Shown here: in pieces, positions 51,532 through 61,785 of the stretch | Layout: every line of letters begins with the position of its first letter | Position numbering within the stretch: the stretch's first letter is position 1 | From: Apilactobacillus quenuiae | GTDB taxonomy: Bacteria > Bacillota > Bacilli > Lactobacillales > Lactobacillaceae | Assembly: GCF_002994005.1 (NCBI RefSeq) | Contig: NZ_POSN01000001.1 | Coordinates: forward strand, 363,442 to 427,441 | Direction: 5' to 3' | DNA: 64,000 nt | Notes under the pieces: model-generated | What the model was told of the DNA's origin: nothing | Database searches by the model: none | Seen by the model: only the letters and a program-made list of their open reading frames with translations | Program-made: the position numbers and the translations under genes

Positions 51532-51566
51532 AAAAAATGGGGCCATTATAATGGTCCCATTTTTTA
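51532..51566. terminator. Bidirectional terminator between DUF4044 and ftsK
   Basis: Stem AAAAATGGGGCCAT/ATGGTCCCATTTTT (one G-T) with A/T runs on both sides, ending both convergent genes. Confidence 0.9.
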
Positions 51567-51567
51567 T

Positions 51568-53931
51568 TTAATCAGAATCATCATTTGATTGCTTATAAAC
51601 TTGTCGTGGCTTACTACCTTCCTGAGGGCCAATATATCCACGTTGTTCTAAATCATCTATAATTCTGGCAGCTCTATTATAACCGATTCTAAAATTACGT
51701 TGTAACAAAGAAGTACTTGCTTTTTGCTCATGAATAACAAATTTTAAAGCATCTCCAAATAAATCATCTTGATCTTCAACTTCTTCTTCTTTTTTCATAT
51801 CTTCATCAGAAACAATCATTGAATCATCATAATCTGCTGTCTGTTGTTCTTTTATATAGTCAACAACATTCTCTACATCGTCATCTGAAATAAAAGCACC
51901 TTGAATACGAATTGGTTTATTTTTATCGACAGGTAGATATAACATATCACCACGACCAAGTAATTTTTCAGCACCATTAGTATCAATAATAGTTCTTGAA
52001 TCGACCCCACTAGAAACAGCAAAGGCTATTCTAGATGGTACATTGGACTTAATCAAACCAGTAATAACATCTACTGAAGGACGTTGAGTTGCTAATATCA
52101 TATGAATTCCAGCAGCACGCCCCATTTGAGCCAATCTAATAATCGCACTTTCCACTTCATTAGAAACTGTCATCATTAAATCAGCTAACTCATCAACAAC
52201 TACTACAATATAAGGTAATGTTTGACGATTTCCACCATCTTCATGATTTAATTGCTTAATATATTTATTATAACTACTTATTTTTCGTTGATTATTTTTA
52301 GCAAACAAATCATACCTATTTTCCATTTCAGTGACAACCTTATTCAATGATCTTGCTGCCTTCTTAGGCTCAGAAACAACCGGAGTCAATAAATGCGGAA
52401 TCCCATTATAGACACCTAATTCAACCTTTTTAGGATCAATAAGCATCATTTTAACTTCACTAGGCTTAGCATTTAACAATATGCTAGTAATAATCCCATT
52501 AATGGCAACAGATTTTCCACTACCAGTAGATCCTGCGATTAGTAAATGCGGAAGTTTGGTTAAATCAGTAGATATAACATCACCATTAACATTTCTTCCC
52601 AATGGCACGCTAAGTAGACTATGATTCTTATCTTGGGAATCTACAACATCTTTAAAAGACACTGTCGAAACATTCTTATTAGGAACTTCAATGCCAATTA
52701 ATGACTTACCAGGGATTGGTGCTTCAATTCTGATGTCTTTAGCAGCAAGTGCTAAGGCTAAATCATCAGCCAAATTAACAATTTTGCTAACTTTAACACC
52801 AATTGCAGGATGAAGCTCATATTCAGTTACTGAAGGTCCTAAACTAACATTCTTTATTTCTGCATCAACACCGAAGCTATTAAGTGTCTTTTTCAATATA
52901 ACAGTATTTTTATCGATTGCTTTATATTCATCCGATTGATCGGTTTGTTTAATTTCAGATAATAAATTAGATGATGGCAAATCATAGTCTTCATCACTAT
53001 TTTCATTAATGTTGTCTATAATTGGATCATTATTTTCATCTTTTTGTTTGCTAATTACATCTGAAACTTTTTCGGATCTTTTATTATCAGCATTATACTC
53101 ACTAGCTAGTTTATAATCTTTATTATTATCTTTTGGATTTTCAACATTTTCTTTTTTAGATTCAGATTTTATATCGTTATTTGAAGAATCCATCCAACCA
53201 GATAATTTAGGCTTAGGATCAGCATTAACTGGTTTATTTGTTTTTTCTTCCTTATCATTAATATTTGCTGTCTCTGAATCTTTATTGCCTATATCATGAA
53301 CCTTTTTACCTATTTTTTGCGAAGACGCACCTATTTTTGCTGATAGATTTTCTGAATGCTTTTGAAACTTATCAAATATTTGATTCATTGATATATTAAA
53401 TGAAATTAAAAATCCAACAACGATCATTATTATAGAAATAATCTCAGAACCCAAAATAGAAACTAAAAAGTTAAAAATAGTCAATAAAAAAGCACCAATT
53501 ATTCCCCCGCCAATTGAACTATTGGATTTCATGCTTATAAAATCATCAGAAATTATATTCAATGTTTGTCTGATAAAATCGTTTTTATTATATCCAGAAA
53601 AATAAATTGCAGATAAAAACATTAATAGCCCTAAATATGTAATGATTACACCTAATATAATTCTCTTGTTTAAGTTAAGCTTTTTACCTTTTATTAAAAA
53701 TATGATTCCGGTAATTAAAGTAATTAAATAAAAAACAATAACACTATCTCCAACAAAAAAGCGAAACAGATTATTAATAGTAATACCTAAGAAGCCCAAT
53801 TGTAAGTAGCTAAATAAACTAATAAATATCATAAATAAACCAAACAAATAATTATTATATTTTTTATCAATTGAAAATAAATTTTTATTTGATTTTTTTG
53901 TACGTAAACTATTTTTGTGTTTTCTAGCCAA
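51568..53931 (-). CDS. ftsK: DNA translocase FtsK/SpoIIIE
   Basis: 787 residues. N-terminal membrane domain with four or five helices (about 28-180), an Asn/Asp/Lys-rich linker (200-340), the RecA-like motor with Walker [10 protein letters not shown] and Walker [14 protein letters not shown], and a C-terminal gamma winged-helix domain ([28 protein letters not shown]) that reads KOPS/SRS. Moves chromosome DNA through the closing septum. TTG start at 53931 with AAAGGAGT upstream. Confidence 0.95.
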   Translation of the reverse strand: MARKHKNSLRTKKSNKNLFSIDKKYNNYLFGLFMIFISLFSYLQLGFLGITINNLFRFFVGDSVIVFYLITLITGIIFLIKGKKLNLNKRIILGVIITYLGLLMFLSAIYFSGYNKNDFIRQTLNIISDDFISMKSNSSIGGGIIGAFLLTIFNFLVSILGSEIISIIMIVVGFLISFNISMNQIFDKFQKHSENLSAKIGASSQKIGKKVHDIGNKDSETANINDKEEKTNKPVNADPKPKLSGWMDSSNNDIKSESKKENVENPKDNNKDYKLASEYNADNKRSEKVSDVISKQKDENNDPIIDNINENSDEDYDLPSSNLLSEIKQTDQSDEYKAIDKNTVILKKTLNSFGVDAEIKNVSLGPSVTEYELHPAIGVKVSKIVNLADDLALALAAKDIRIEAPIPGKSLIGIEVPNKNVSTVSFKDVVDSQDKNHSLLSVPLGRNVNGDVISTDLTKLPHLLIAGSTGSGKSVAINGIITSILLNAKPSEVKMMLIDPKKVELGVYNGIPHLLTPVVSEPKKAARSLNKVVTEMENRYDLFAKNNQRKISSYNKYIKQLNHEDGGNRQTLPYIVVVVDELADLMMTVSNEVESAIIRLAQMGRAAGIHMILATQRPSVDVITGLIKSNVPSRIAFAVSSGVDSRTIIDTNGAEKLLGRGDMLYLPVDKNKPIRIQGAFISDDDVENVVDYIKEQQTADYDDSMIVSDEDMKKEEEVEDQDDLFGDALKFVIHEQKASTSLLQRNFRIGYNRAARIIDDLEQRGYIGPQEGSKPRQVYKQSNDDSD

Positions 53932-53949
53932 ATATATTACTCCTTTAAA

Positions 53950-54462
53950 TTATTTTAGCTTATCATGTTCATATTCATGACTTTTTTCTAACTTTGGAAA
54001 GTCTTGTTGTCTAAGCGCTTCATAAATAACAATTGCACAAGTGTTTGATAAATTAAGCGCTCTAATATGAGTATCATCTTGTGGTATACGAATAGCTTTA
54101 TCACTATTCTTTCTCATAAATGGTTCAGGTAGACCTGTAGTTTCTTTCCCAAACATAAAGTAATTATTATATTTATCATCTGAATAATCACAATCAGTAT
54201 AATCTTTACTAGCAAATTTGGAAACTAGGTGTAATTTATCTTTACCTCCTAGAGTATCCATAAATGCAGGCAAGCTTTCGTGATAATTAATATTAACTTT
54301 ATCCCAATAGTCTAATCCAGCTCTTTTCAAATGCTTATCATCAACAGAAAAGCCAAGTGGCTTAATTAAATCTAAAGTGGTGTCAGTGCCTGCACATGTT
54401 CTGGCAATATTACCTGTGTTAGCAGGCATTAGTGGTTCAAATAAAACAATATGGTTAGTCAT
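53950..54462 (-). CDS. trmL: tRNA (cytidine/uridine-2'-O-)-methyltransferase TrmL
   Basis: 170-residue SPOUT enzyme. MTNHIVLFEPLMPANTGNIARTCAGT (motif 1), the knot region FMFGKETTGLPEPF and IPQDDTHIRALNLSNTCAIVIYEALRQ (motif 3). Methylates the 2'-OH at tRNA position 34. ATG with AGGAGAT upstream. Sits between rlmA and ftsK, spacing 17-18 bp. Confidence 0.94.
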   Translation of the reverse strand: MTNHIVLFEPLMPANTGNIARTCAGTDTTLDLIKPLGFSVDDKHLKRAGLDYWDKVNINYHESLPAFMDTLGGKDKLHLVSKFASKDYTDCDYSDDKYNNYFMFGKETTGLPEPFMRKNSDKAIRIPQDDTHIRALNLSNTCAIVIYEALRQQDFPKLEKSHEYEHDKLK

Positions 54463-54479
54463 TTATATTATCTCCTATA

Positions 54480-55331
54480 TTAAAACTTATTATCTAATAT
54501 CGTTACATCAACCGTAACTGAATTTAAATTTTTTAATTCTTCCGTTTGTAAATCAATGGCATTTTTACCCCAGTGCATAGGTGTCATTAATATCATATCC
54601 TGTCTAATGCTTTCCGGTAAAGAAAATCTATATTTAACATTATATCTGACAGCATTGGGATAGTGTTTCATAAATAAATCTAAAACTTTAGTATTATCAT
54701 AATCTTGTTTCTTATGATCATCTTTGTATAATTTTCTTCTTAATTCAATTAAGTAATTAGTATTAGGGATTACCTTTATTAGGTGACCATCCTTATTTAT
54801 AATACGGTTAAACTCTTCATAAGAAGATGGCGAAAACATATCTGTAACAACTGAAATACTTTTATCATTAAATGGTAGTTGAGCCAAATCAGCAACACAA
54901 TAGAATAAGTTATTACTTAATTCACTAGTTGCTAAATTAACACCTGGTTTGGATATATCAAAACCAATCGCATGATCTTGATTACTTCTACTTTCTTCAA
55001 TTTTTTTGATAGGTGTTCCTTCACCGCTACCAACATCTAAAATAGTCTGTTTCCCGTTAGGTATTAAATCTGATATTTTATTAATAATACCATCAAATAA
55101 TCCTGCATTAATCAATTTTCTTCTTGAATTTAACATCTCTTTATCATATTCAGTGCTAACTTTATGATTGATAAAATATAAAGTACCTTTTTTAGATATA
55201 TCCATTGAATGATTGTTAGGACAAATAATAGAAAAATCATTGACCTTTTTATAACTTTTTCCACATGTAGGGCATCTAAATAAACTAATATTGTCTGATA
55301 AAAATTGCCTAGCAATTTCTATTTTTTTCAT
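54480..55331 (-). CDS. rlmA: 23S rRNA (guanine-N1)-methyltransferase RlmA-type
   Basis: 283 residues. N-terminal zinc finger Cys20-x2-Cys23...Cys37-x3-His41, followed by a SAM domain with ILDVGSGEGTPI and a KVIPNTNYLIELR segment, as in RrmA/RlmA (G745/G748). The Gram-positive type methylates G748 and can affect macrolide binding. AAGGAG 8 nt before the ATG at 55331 beats the TTG at 55337. Confidence 0.88.
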   Translation of the reverse strand: MKKIEIARQFLSDNISLFRCPTCGKSYKKVNDFSIICPNNHSMDISKKGTLYFINHKVSTEYDKEMLNSRRKLINAGLFDGIINKISDLIPNGKQTILDVGSGEGTPIKKIEESRSNQDHAIGFDISKPGVNLATSELSNNLFYCVADLAQLPFNDKSISVVTDMFSPSSYEEFNRIINKDGHLIKVIPNTNYLIELRRKLYKDDHKKQDYDNTKVLDLFMKHYPNAVRYNVKYRFSLPESIRQDMILMTPMHWGKNAIDLQTEELKNLNSVTVDVTILDNKF

Positions 55332-55397
55332 GATCAAATCTCCTTCTATTCAATATTATAGTATATCATATAAGCAAAATTTTAATATAGACAACAA

Positions 55398-55427
55398 TAA
55401 AAGCTCCTTTAATAAAGGAGCTTTTAT
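55398..55427. terminator. Bidirectional terminator between rlu and rlmA genes
   Basis: Perfect 12-bp stem AAAAGCTCCTTT/AAAGGAGCTTTT, four-base loop AATA, T runs at the end. Ends the relQ-nadK-rlu transcript; the rlu stop lies within it. Confidence 0.9.
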
Positions 55428-56305
55428 TTAATAATTTTTTTCATATCTTCTGGTAAAGGCGCATTACATTCAATATATTTGTTAATGAAAGGATTATAAA
55501 AAATGGTTTTATAACAGTGTAAAGCTTGCCTATTCATAATATGATTATTAGGATTATATAGCCAATCACCAATTAAAGGGTGTCCGATTGCTTTACAGTG
55601 AACTCTAATTTGATGAGTCCTTCCTGTATGTAATTTAACTTTAAGCACACTTAAACCATTTATCCTTTTATTAACCCAAAATTCTGTTCTAGACATCTTT
55701 CCACTATCACTGATGGTTCGTTTAACAAATGAGTCATTTTGTCTACCAATAGGTAAATTAATATCAACATGTTTAGAGTGAATATTGCCTTGTACAATGG
55801 CAATATAATATTTTTGAATACTGTCATCTTTAAATTGCTTATCTAAAACTGAATGGGCAAAATGATGTTTTGCAAAAATAACAATTCCACTGGTATCCAT
55901 ATCTAATCGATTAACAATATGTATTTTTTGATTTTCATATTGTTTTCTTTGAAAATAACCCTTAACACGATTAACTAATGTATCATCAGTATAAATTCTC
56001 GAAGGAATTGATGGTACACCTGATGGCTTATTCACTACTAAAAAATGTTCATCTTCGTAAATAATATCTATAGGCAAATTAGACACATTAAAGTAATCAC
56101 CGCTAATTTCAGGAGGTAAAATCAATTTAATTTTATCTTTATTTTTTAGCATGAAATTAGCATATCTTTTGGTGTTATTTACAAACATCATCCCACCATG
56201 AAATTTAACTTGCTTAAGTAAGGTTCTCGTAACACCCTTAGACCCAAGAAAAGTTCTTAGTCTTATTGGAACTTTATTATAATTAACCCAATTAAATTCA
56301 GTCAT
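55424..56305 (-). CDS. RluA-family pseudouridine synthase
   Basis: 293 residues: an N-terminal S4-like segment ([27 protein letters not shown]), then the RluA catalytic domain with [10 protein letters not shown] (catalytic Asp; Asn replaces the usual His of HRLD), [10 protein letters not shown] and [12 protein letters not shown]. Target uridine unknown. GGAG fits best to the ATG at 56305 (9 nt); it overlaps nadK by 8 nt. Conserved relQ-nadK-rluD order. Confidence 0.93.
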   Translation of the reverse strand: MTEFNWVNYNKVPIRLRTFLGSKGVTRTLLKQVKFHGGMMFVNNTKRYANFMLKNKDKIKLILPPEISGDYFNVSNLPIDIIYEDEHFLVVNKPSGVPSIPSRIYTDDTLVNRVKGYFQRKQYENQKIHIVNRLDMDTSGIVIFAKHHFAHSVLDKQFKDDSIQKYYIAIVQGNIHSKHVDINLPIGRQNDSFVKRTISDSGKMSRTEFWVNKRINGLSVLKVKLHTGRTHQIRVHCKAIGHPLIGDWLYNPNNHIMNRQALHCYKTIFYNPFINKYIECNAPLPEDMKKIIK

Positions 56306-57107
56306 TTTCATGTACTCCAATGAATGAGTTACTTACCCTTTTCCAAAAATGAGTGTGTCGATATTGAGCAAAATAAATTCGATCATTAGAAATAGAATAA
56401 GTAATCGATTCAATTGGCCTATTTTGTACCACTAACTGATCACAAGTTAAAATATTATGGTATGGATTGTCAGGAATAATAGTTATCCATTCATCAGGCG
56501 GAATGATAATAGGAGATCCTAGGGTTCTAAAAACTCTATTATTTATTGAAGCCATTTCAGAAACTTGCACAGCATCAAACTCAGGACTAATAATTGCTCC
56601 ACCTACTGACTTATTATAAGCAGTGGAACCTGTTGGAGTAGCAACACATAAACCATCGCCTCTAAATTTTTCAAAAAATTCATTTTTAATATTTATGTCA
56701 GTAACCATAGTGCCATTTATTCTTTTAAGCGTTGATTCATTTAAAGCAACCATACTATCAGATGGTCCACCATCTTTATAATTAATATTTATAGACAATA
56801 ATGGATAACTAACACTTTGACCATTATCATTCTCTAAGCTATCTACTAATTGTTGGACCTCATAATCTCTCCAATCAGTATAAAATCCTAAATGGCCTGT
56901 ATGAATACCAACAAACCTAACATTATTAATTGAATCATTATAATGATGAAATGCGGATAATAAAGTTCCATCTCCACCAACGGATATTACAATTTGGGGA
57001 TTTAATCCATCATATTGTAATTTTGAGGAATTATCAATTTTCTCTTTTAGTTGGTTTGCAACTTCATTTGAAGTGGAACCGTCATTACTATATATTGAAA
57101 CTTTCAT
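56298..57107 (-). CDS. nadK: NAD kinase
   Basis: 269-residue ATP-NAD kinase, the only route to [16 protein letters not shown] (44-55) is the catalytic GGDG, NESTLKR and [13 protein letters not shown] the NAD-site motifs. ATG start 2 bp after the relQ stop, so the genes are coupled. Confidence 0.96.
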   Translation of the reverse strand: MKVSIYSNDGSTSNEVANQLKEKIDNSSKLQYDGLNPQIVISVGGDGTLLSAFHHYNDSINNVRFVGIHTGHLGFYTDWRDYEVQQLVDSLENDNGQSVSYPLLSININYKDGGPSDSMVALNESTLKRINGTMVTDINIKNEFFEKFRGDGLCVATPTGSTAYNKSVGGAIISPEFDAVQVSEMASINNRVFRTLGSPIIIPPDEWITIIPDNPYHNILTCDQLVVQNRPIESITYSISNDRIYFAQYRHTHFWKRVSNSFIGVHEND

Positions 57108-57109
57108 TA

Positions 57110-57736
57110 TTAATCATCCCTATTATTTTTGTGGCTTTCAGATTGCTTCTCAATTAACTCATCACGAATTTCTGACATTCCTTCATCTAATTTAAATGCA
57201 GTTTCAGCTGATTCTTGTAGTCGCTTTTTTAAATCTTCTGGGAAAACACCATTGTACTTATAATTTAAAGAATGTTCAACAGTTGCCCAAAAATTCATAG
57301 CTAAGGTCCTTACTTGAATCTCTGCTAGTATTTTATGTTCTCCTGTAGACATTTCAACTGGATATTCAAAGACAATATGATATGAACGATAACCACTGGA
57401 CTTTTCCTTATTAACATAATCACGTTCTTCAAGAATATTTATATCTGTTCTTTTGCGTAAAATATCTACCACTTGATAAATATCCTCAACAAAAGGACAC
57501 ATTATCCTTAATCCAGCAATATCTTCCATATCTTTAGATAATCTTTCTTCAGATATATATCTACGATTCATTTTTTCTTTAATACTTGAAATAGGCTTAA
57601 CACGACCAGTAACAAATTCAACTGGACTTCTTTCACCAAATTGCAGGAATTCTTTTCTTATTCCTCGTAATTTTATTTTAAGTTCCCCTACTGCTTGTTC
57701 ATAAGGAAATAAAAAGTGTTTCCAATTTTCTATCAC
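57110..57736 (-). CDS. relQ: Small alarmone synthetase RelQ
   Basis: 208-residue (p)ppGpp synthetase without hydrolase domain. Family motifs: [42 protein letters not shown] and [22 protein letters not shown] with the catalytic Glu. Makes pppGpp under envelope stress. GTG start with AGGAGG 8 nt upstream. Heads the relQ-nadK-rlu operon. Confidence 0.95.
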   Translation of the reverse strand: MIENWKHFLFPYEQAVGELKIKLRGIRKEFLQFGERSPVEFVTGRVKPISSIKEKMNRRYISEERLSKDMEDIAGLRIMCPFVEDIYQVVDILRKRTDINILEERDYVNKEKSSGYRSYHIVFEYPVEMSTGEHKILAEIQVRTLAMNFWATVEHSLNYKYNGVFPEDLKKRLQESAETAFKLDEGMSEIRDELIEKQSESHKNNRDD

Positions 57737-57908
57737 TAGGAAAACCTCCTCTATTTAAGCCATTCATTGGATTATTTTACCATAATTTAATATAAGTAAA
57801 AAATTTATATAATATGAAAGCAAAATTATTGTATTTAGTAAATAATTTGGTATGCTAAGTGTTGTATATATTCGTATGGTGTTTTGATTATTTGAGGGAG
57901 GTAAAATT

Positions 57909-58550
57909 TTGTTTGAAATATTTCTTTTTGTAGATCCTTTATGCAAAGAATGCGAAAAGTCAGAAAAAACTGTCTTAAAATTATCAAAAGATATTGATTC
58001 AAAATTTAAGATTCAATTTATTCCTATATATAACCTAAAAGTAATCCAAACTGATTTTTGTCATTCAAATAATAGAATAAAAAAGATATTATCTTCAAGT
58101 GAATTATATAGTTTATATCATAATGTAGTTCTAGACTATAAAGCAGCATTATTCCAAGGTATGAAAAATGGAAAATCATTTTTTATGGATATGCAAAATA
58201 AAATTTTGGACCAAGGTATAAAATACACAGATAGTTTATCATTAGAAACAGCGAAAGAAAATAACTTAGACATATCAATGTTCCAAGAAGATCGTAGATC
58301 TAACCTTGCTAAAAATACAGTAGAAGAAGATCAGAGAATTGTAAAAAATATGAAGGTAAAAAAACCAGCTTCTGCTGTCATATTTAATTGTAACAAGCCA
58401 AATAGCGGTGTTTTAACTAATAATGTTTGTTATTCTGGATTATTTAATGCTTGTTGCAATAATAATTTAACAAAAGATAGTTTAAATGATATGATCAAAA
58501 GTTCTAAAAACAAATCAATCAAAACTTCTGGGTTTCATATAGTTAAATAA
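57909..58550 (+). CDS. spxH: ClpXP adaptor SpxH (YjbH), DsbA-like fold
   Basis: 213 residues. Thioredoxin/DsbA-like N terminus MFEIFLFVDPLCKECEK with Cys12-x2-Cys15 and a helical insertion; further Cys pairs near 174 and 186. In B. subtilis YjbH delivers Spx to ClpXP. The order mecA-coiA-spxH-relQ is conserved. TTG start with GGGAGG 7-9 nt upstream. Homology is modest outside the N terminus. Confidence 0.8.
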   Translation: MFEIFLFVDPLCKECEKSEKTVLKLSKDIDSKFKIQFIPIYNLKVIQTDFCHSNNRIKKILSSSELYSLYHNVVLDYKAALFQGMKNGKSFFMDMQNKILDQGIKYTDSLSLETAKENNLDISMFQEDRRSNLAKNTVEEDQRIVKNMKVKKPASAVIFNCNKPNSGVLTNNVCYSGLFNACCNNNLTKDSLNDMIKSSKNKSIKTSGFHIVK

Positions 58551-58551
58551 A

Positions 58552-58590
58552 AGAGCACTTAAAATTATATTTTAAATGCTCTTTTATTTT
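58552..58590. terminator. Bidirectional terminator between spxH and coiA
   Basis: Long stem AAAAGAGCA-TTAAAAT/ATTTTAA-TGCTCTTTT with one unpaired base on each arm. It overlaps the end of the coiA frame. Confidence 0.85.
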
Positions 58591-59643
58591 GGTAAACTTC
58601 TCTAGATAAATAATCTTTAAACCACAAGGGAGTAGTTAATAAGTAAATTACATTGCTCTTAACTTTAATAACTTTTTCATTAATCAAAGTGTAAATAAAA
58701 CTTTTAAATTCATTTTTATAAAAAAAGTTTACATTTTCTATTAATGGAAATTTAGAATGAAATTCTATAAAACTTAATGATATATTAAATAAATCATTTA
58801 CATTAATACCATCAGCAATTATATTTAGGCAATTCACTTTCCATAAAAAGAAGTTTTGATTAAAAATGGGATAAGAGTAATATTTTTTATTGCATAATAA
58901 TGGGGATCCATCAACATTATTACCTTTTTCATAACAAGCATTTTGAACCTTCAATACTAATTTATTACCTAATATTATATTTTTCCTTAGATTCTTTGAT
59001 AAACTATTTAATTCTTTTAAACTATTATCATATTTTAATAAGCAATGTTTGTTTTTTATAAAATTTAAAAGTTCTATAAAAGAATATACAATTTTAGACT
59101 GATAATTAGTTGTTCCATTTACTTCTAAACAATTATATCTAATCTCAACACAACCACTATTAAATAAGAAGAGAATATAAAAACCAACATTAGTAGAATA
59201 ATAAAAAAATTTGGTAGTTGATTTTTTACTAAAATTTTTTCTATAATTACTTCCTAATATCCATAAAGAATGTATCCCTAAGCTTTTATATCCATTTACC
59301 CTTTCAATAAGTCTTTTTTCAGTTATAGGACTACATTGAAATTCAAATGCAATCTTATTATTAATAAGATCTGGCTTTTGCTTAATTTTATTAATAAAAT
59401 ATTCAATTTTTGTATTACTATTATTAATAAATTTAAATAAGTTTAATTTTCCAGTTAAATGTTCATTAGTTTCATGTTCCCCAATATTAGGACAGTCATT
59501 ATTTTTAGAATGGGCAAAATGACTTACCTTTTCACTACCTTTTTTAAAATAACTAATGATTTACATATTGGACAAAAATATTTTTTATTTTTAAATGCAT
59601 TACTAGCTAAAATAAGTTTATTATTATAATTTGCAATTAATAT
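58565..59643 (-). pseudogene. coiA: Competence protein CoiA, interrupted by a -1 frameshift
   Basis: Read as one frame with a single -1 step, the minus strand encodes 359 residues of CoiA. It opens with ILIANYNNKLILASN, a zinc pair FCPICKS (Cys24, Cys27), then HFAHSKN, and the nuclease-like core KPDLINNKIAFEFQCSPIT (PD-(D/E)xK). The frame step is at A AAA AAG (59545-59539). Without it translation stops at 59524 after 39 codons. Everything downstream is open to 58565 with no other defect. No ATG/GTG/TTG exists; ATA at 59643 aligns with the family Met and has AGGG 8 nt upstream. CoiA acts with RecA/DprA on incoming DNA. Confidence 0.82.
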
Positions 59644-59662
59644 TTTGATCGCCCTATTATTA

Positions 59663-59677
59663 TAAATACGAAAAAAG
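59663..59677 (-). promoter_or_regulatory. Candidate competence promoter box upstream of coiA
   Basis: Minus strand reads CTTTTTTCGTATTTA, 14 of 15 bases identical to the box before comEA, and 19 nt before the inferred coiA start (21 nt at comEA). The T run is also the tail of the mecA terminator. Confidence 0.45.
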
Positions 59678-59703
59678 CCAGTAAAAAAATCTACTGGCTT
59701 TTA
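59671..59703 (-). terminator. Terminator of mecA
   Basis: 9-bp stem AAGCCAGTA/TACTGGCTT with an eight-base loop and six T on the minus strand. Confidence 0.9.
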
Positions 59704-59707
59704 ATTA

Positions 59708-60571
59708 TTAAAAGTATTTTTTTATTGTTTGTAATGCATTAATTGAAATCATACTTTTACCTTTATCTTCTAAATTAGATAAGGAAATATTACTCTTTGA
59801 TGAATATTCTAAAGCTACTGCAACATCTCTTTGAAACATAAGAATATCGTCGTTATTATACCCTTCTGGTAATGACATATACAAATAATAATTATTCTCA
59901 TATTTATAAAGGTAGGTTTCTGGTAAATTATTATTTAAAGCTTTAGACATACCTACTAAATCATCAAATGAACTCAATTTAAGAATGATATTATTAACCA
60001 TATGATTAGATGTTTTTCTATCTCTATCCATATTTTTTGCAGCATTAACTAATTGAGAAATAGAACTATTTACCATATGATTTTCATTTTTGTCTTCTAA
60101 GCTATCAATCTTATTTTTAAGTTGTCTTAGATAATTCAAGATATTATTTTTATTTTCCATAGTTAATGGTAGCTCATTAAAATCATTAATTTTATCTTTA
60201 AGCTCATTACTTATATTTCCTAATGAATTAGATGCAAAATTATTATCTTTTCCATTATCAGTAAGCTCAGAAAGCTTTTCTTTACTTATCTTGCCACTAG
60301 ATAAATTGTTCTTATCAATATCTTTTTCAGTCAAATGATTATTTTTAATAAACATTTCCAATCCAGATTTATTAGGAACTACCTGAAATGTAACAGCAGA
60401 AGTATCTTTAAACTCTTTATCAGCATCAATTTCTTCTAAAATCCCATACAAAAAAGATTCAATACGATCTTCATCGCCAAGTAAGGATAATACGTCAACT
60501 CCACGTTCAGATAATTCATCATTGCTTATCATAACTTTAATTGTATCTTCATTTATACGTTGCATTTCCAT
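59708..60571 (-). CDS. mecA: ClpC adaptor protein MecA
   Basis: 287 residues. N-terminal substrate-binding part MEMQRINEDTIKVMISNDELSERGVD and C-terminal ClpC-binding domain (LKLSSFDDLVGMSKAL; YLYKYENNYYLYMSLP), joined by an Asn/Lys/Ser-rich linker. Targets competence regulators (ComK in B. subtilis, ComX in streptococci) to ClpCP. ATG at 60571 chosen over an overlapping GTG at 60583 that lies in the Shine-Dalgarno. Confidence 0.93.
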   Translation of the reverse strand: MEMQRINEDTIKVMISNDELSERGVDVLSLLGDEDRIESFLYGILEEIDADKEFKDTSAVTFQVVPNKSGLEMFIKNNHLTEKDIDKNNLSSGKISKEKLSELTDNGKDNNFASNSLGNISNELKDKINDFNELPLTMENKNNILNYLRQLKNKIDSLEDKNENHMVNSSISQLVNAAKNMDRDRKTSNHMVNNIILKLSSFDDLVGMSKALNNNLPETYLYKYENNYYLYMSLPEGYNNDDILMFQRDVAVALEYSSKSNISLSNLEDKGKSMISINALQTIKKYF

Positions 60572-60638
60572 AATTATGCACACCTCTTCTACATATAAAT
60601 TTTATATCATATTGTAACTATAAGTAAACAATATTAAC

Positions 60639-61379
60639 TTAAATATTAATTTGTAATCCTAATTTAGCAATATTTACTTTTGCATTAGAACCAGCTTCAT
60701 CTCTTGTTTCATTTAATAATTCATCAAGACTACCATATTGCGGTAGATGACTAATGATAACATTTTTAGCGTTAGATTGCTTGGCTAAATATCCAGATTC
60801 TTTGGAAGTCATATGCCATTTAGTCCCCTTTTTATTTTTATAAAAATTAGTGTCCGTGATCAATAAATCAGCATTTTTACAAAAATTAATTAAACCATCG
60901 AAATATCTTGTATCAGCAGTAAATACAAATGATTTATTAGTACTTTTTTCAATAATTTTAACTGCGTAAGCAGAAACTGGATGTTTAGTTTTCATGAATT
61001 TAATTAAGAATGGCCCTAAATTTAATATATCATTTTCATGATATGGTATACCTTTTGTATCATTATTCCAAGTAAGTCCATCAAAATTTATTTTATCATT
61101 TATATTTCCATAAATAGGAAGAGTAGGTTCTTTCCTATTCTCAGTATTCAGTTGCCAGTAATATTCGAGAACCCCAATATCAGCTGTATGATCATGATGA
61201 TAATGTGACAACAAAACTGCATCTAATTGTAAAGGATTCAAGTATTTCTCTAATTCTAATAAAACACCACTTCCACAATCTAATAACAAATTAAAGTTAT
61301 TGCTTTGAATCAAATAACCACTTGTTCCTATTCCATTATATGGATATCCGCCATAATAACCCAATATTCTAATTTTCAT
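60639..61379 (-). CDS. Metallo-beta-lactamase-fold hydrolase (YhfI/RNase Z-like)
   Basis: 246 residues with the MBL motif SHYHHDHTAD, LLLDCGSGVLLELE at the start and later FTADTRYFDG, TDTNFYKNKKG and ISHLPQYG. Resembles B. subtilis YhfI and short phosphodiesterase-like MBL proteins; lacks the RNase Z exosite arm. Substrate unknown. ATG with GGAGAG upstream. Lies upstream of mecA but with a 67-bp gap. Confidence 0.9.
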   Translation of the reverse strand: MKIRILGYYGGYPYNGIGTSGYLIQSNNFNLLLDCGSGVLLELEKYLNPLQLDAVLLSHYHHDHTADIGVLEYYWQLNTENRKEPTLPIYGNINDKINFDGLTWNNDTKGIPYHENDILNLGPFLIKFMKTKHPVSAYAVKIIEKSTNKSFVFTADTRYFDGLINFCKNADLLITDTNFYKNKKGTKWHMTSKESGYLAKQSNAKNVIISHLPQYGSLDELLNETRDEAGSNAKVNIAKLGLQINI

Positions 61380-61469
61380 AATTTCTCTCCTCTTACTTGT
61401 CTATATATACTTTTAGTGTAAATATGTATATGTAGTTTGTAAAACATTTAATAATCAGGAGAAAAAATA

Positions 61470-61785
61470 ATGACAAAAAAATTACAAATAACTTTATTTA
61501 ATTATTTATCAAAAAAATGTTAATAACATCAACAATTTTATTAACTATCTTTATTTCAATTTAAATGAAGATAGTCAAAAAATTTTTGATTCAAAAATAA
61601 AAGAAATAATTGATAATATTATAAAATTAAATATTAACTCAATTAGCATATTAAAAGAAACTTCTGGTAAAAGACAATTAATATTAATGACTAAATGGAA
61701 TAATATTTTAGACTTTAATAAATGGTTCGATAAAAATAATATAACTAGTTTAAGCAACATTTCATTGAACTATAAAAAAGAGTAG
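61470..61785 (+). pseudogene. Unrecognised small gene with a frameshift in a poly-A run
   Basis: AGGAG 8 nt before ATG opens MTKKLQITLFNYLSKKC and then a stop. The frame shifted by +1 (equivalently -2) at the seven-A run 61511-61517 continues as NVNNINNFINYLYFNLNEDSQK...ISLNYKKE for 89 codons to a TAG that sits in a strong terminator. Good ribosome-binding site, continuous frame and terminator suggest a real gene of about 105 residues that is broken, or a homopolymer sequencing error. I do not recognise the product. Confidence 0.5.

Noticed and set aside
57868-57880. CGTATGG upstream of spxH as a competence box
   Set aside because: Only the CGTAT core matches and no T run precedes it.
58565-58954. 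Treating this 129-codon frame as an independent small gene
   Set aside because: It is the in-frame C-terminal third of coiA; its TTG start is internal and has no ribosome-binding site.
61575-61760. Minus-strand 61-residue ORF
   Set aside because: Antisense of the broken plus-strand small gene, which has the better Shine-Dalgarno and terminator; the minus ORF has no SD and is only AT-rich noise.
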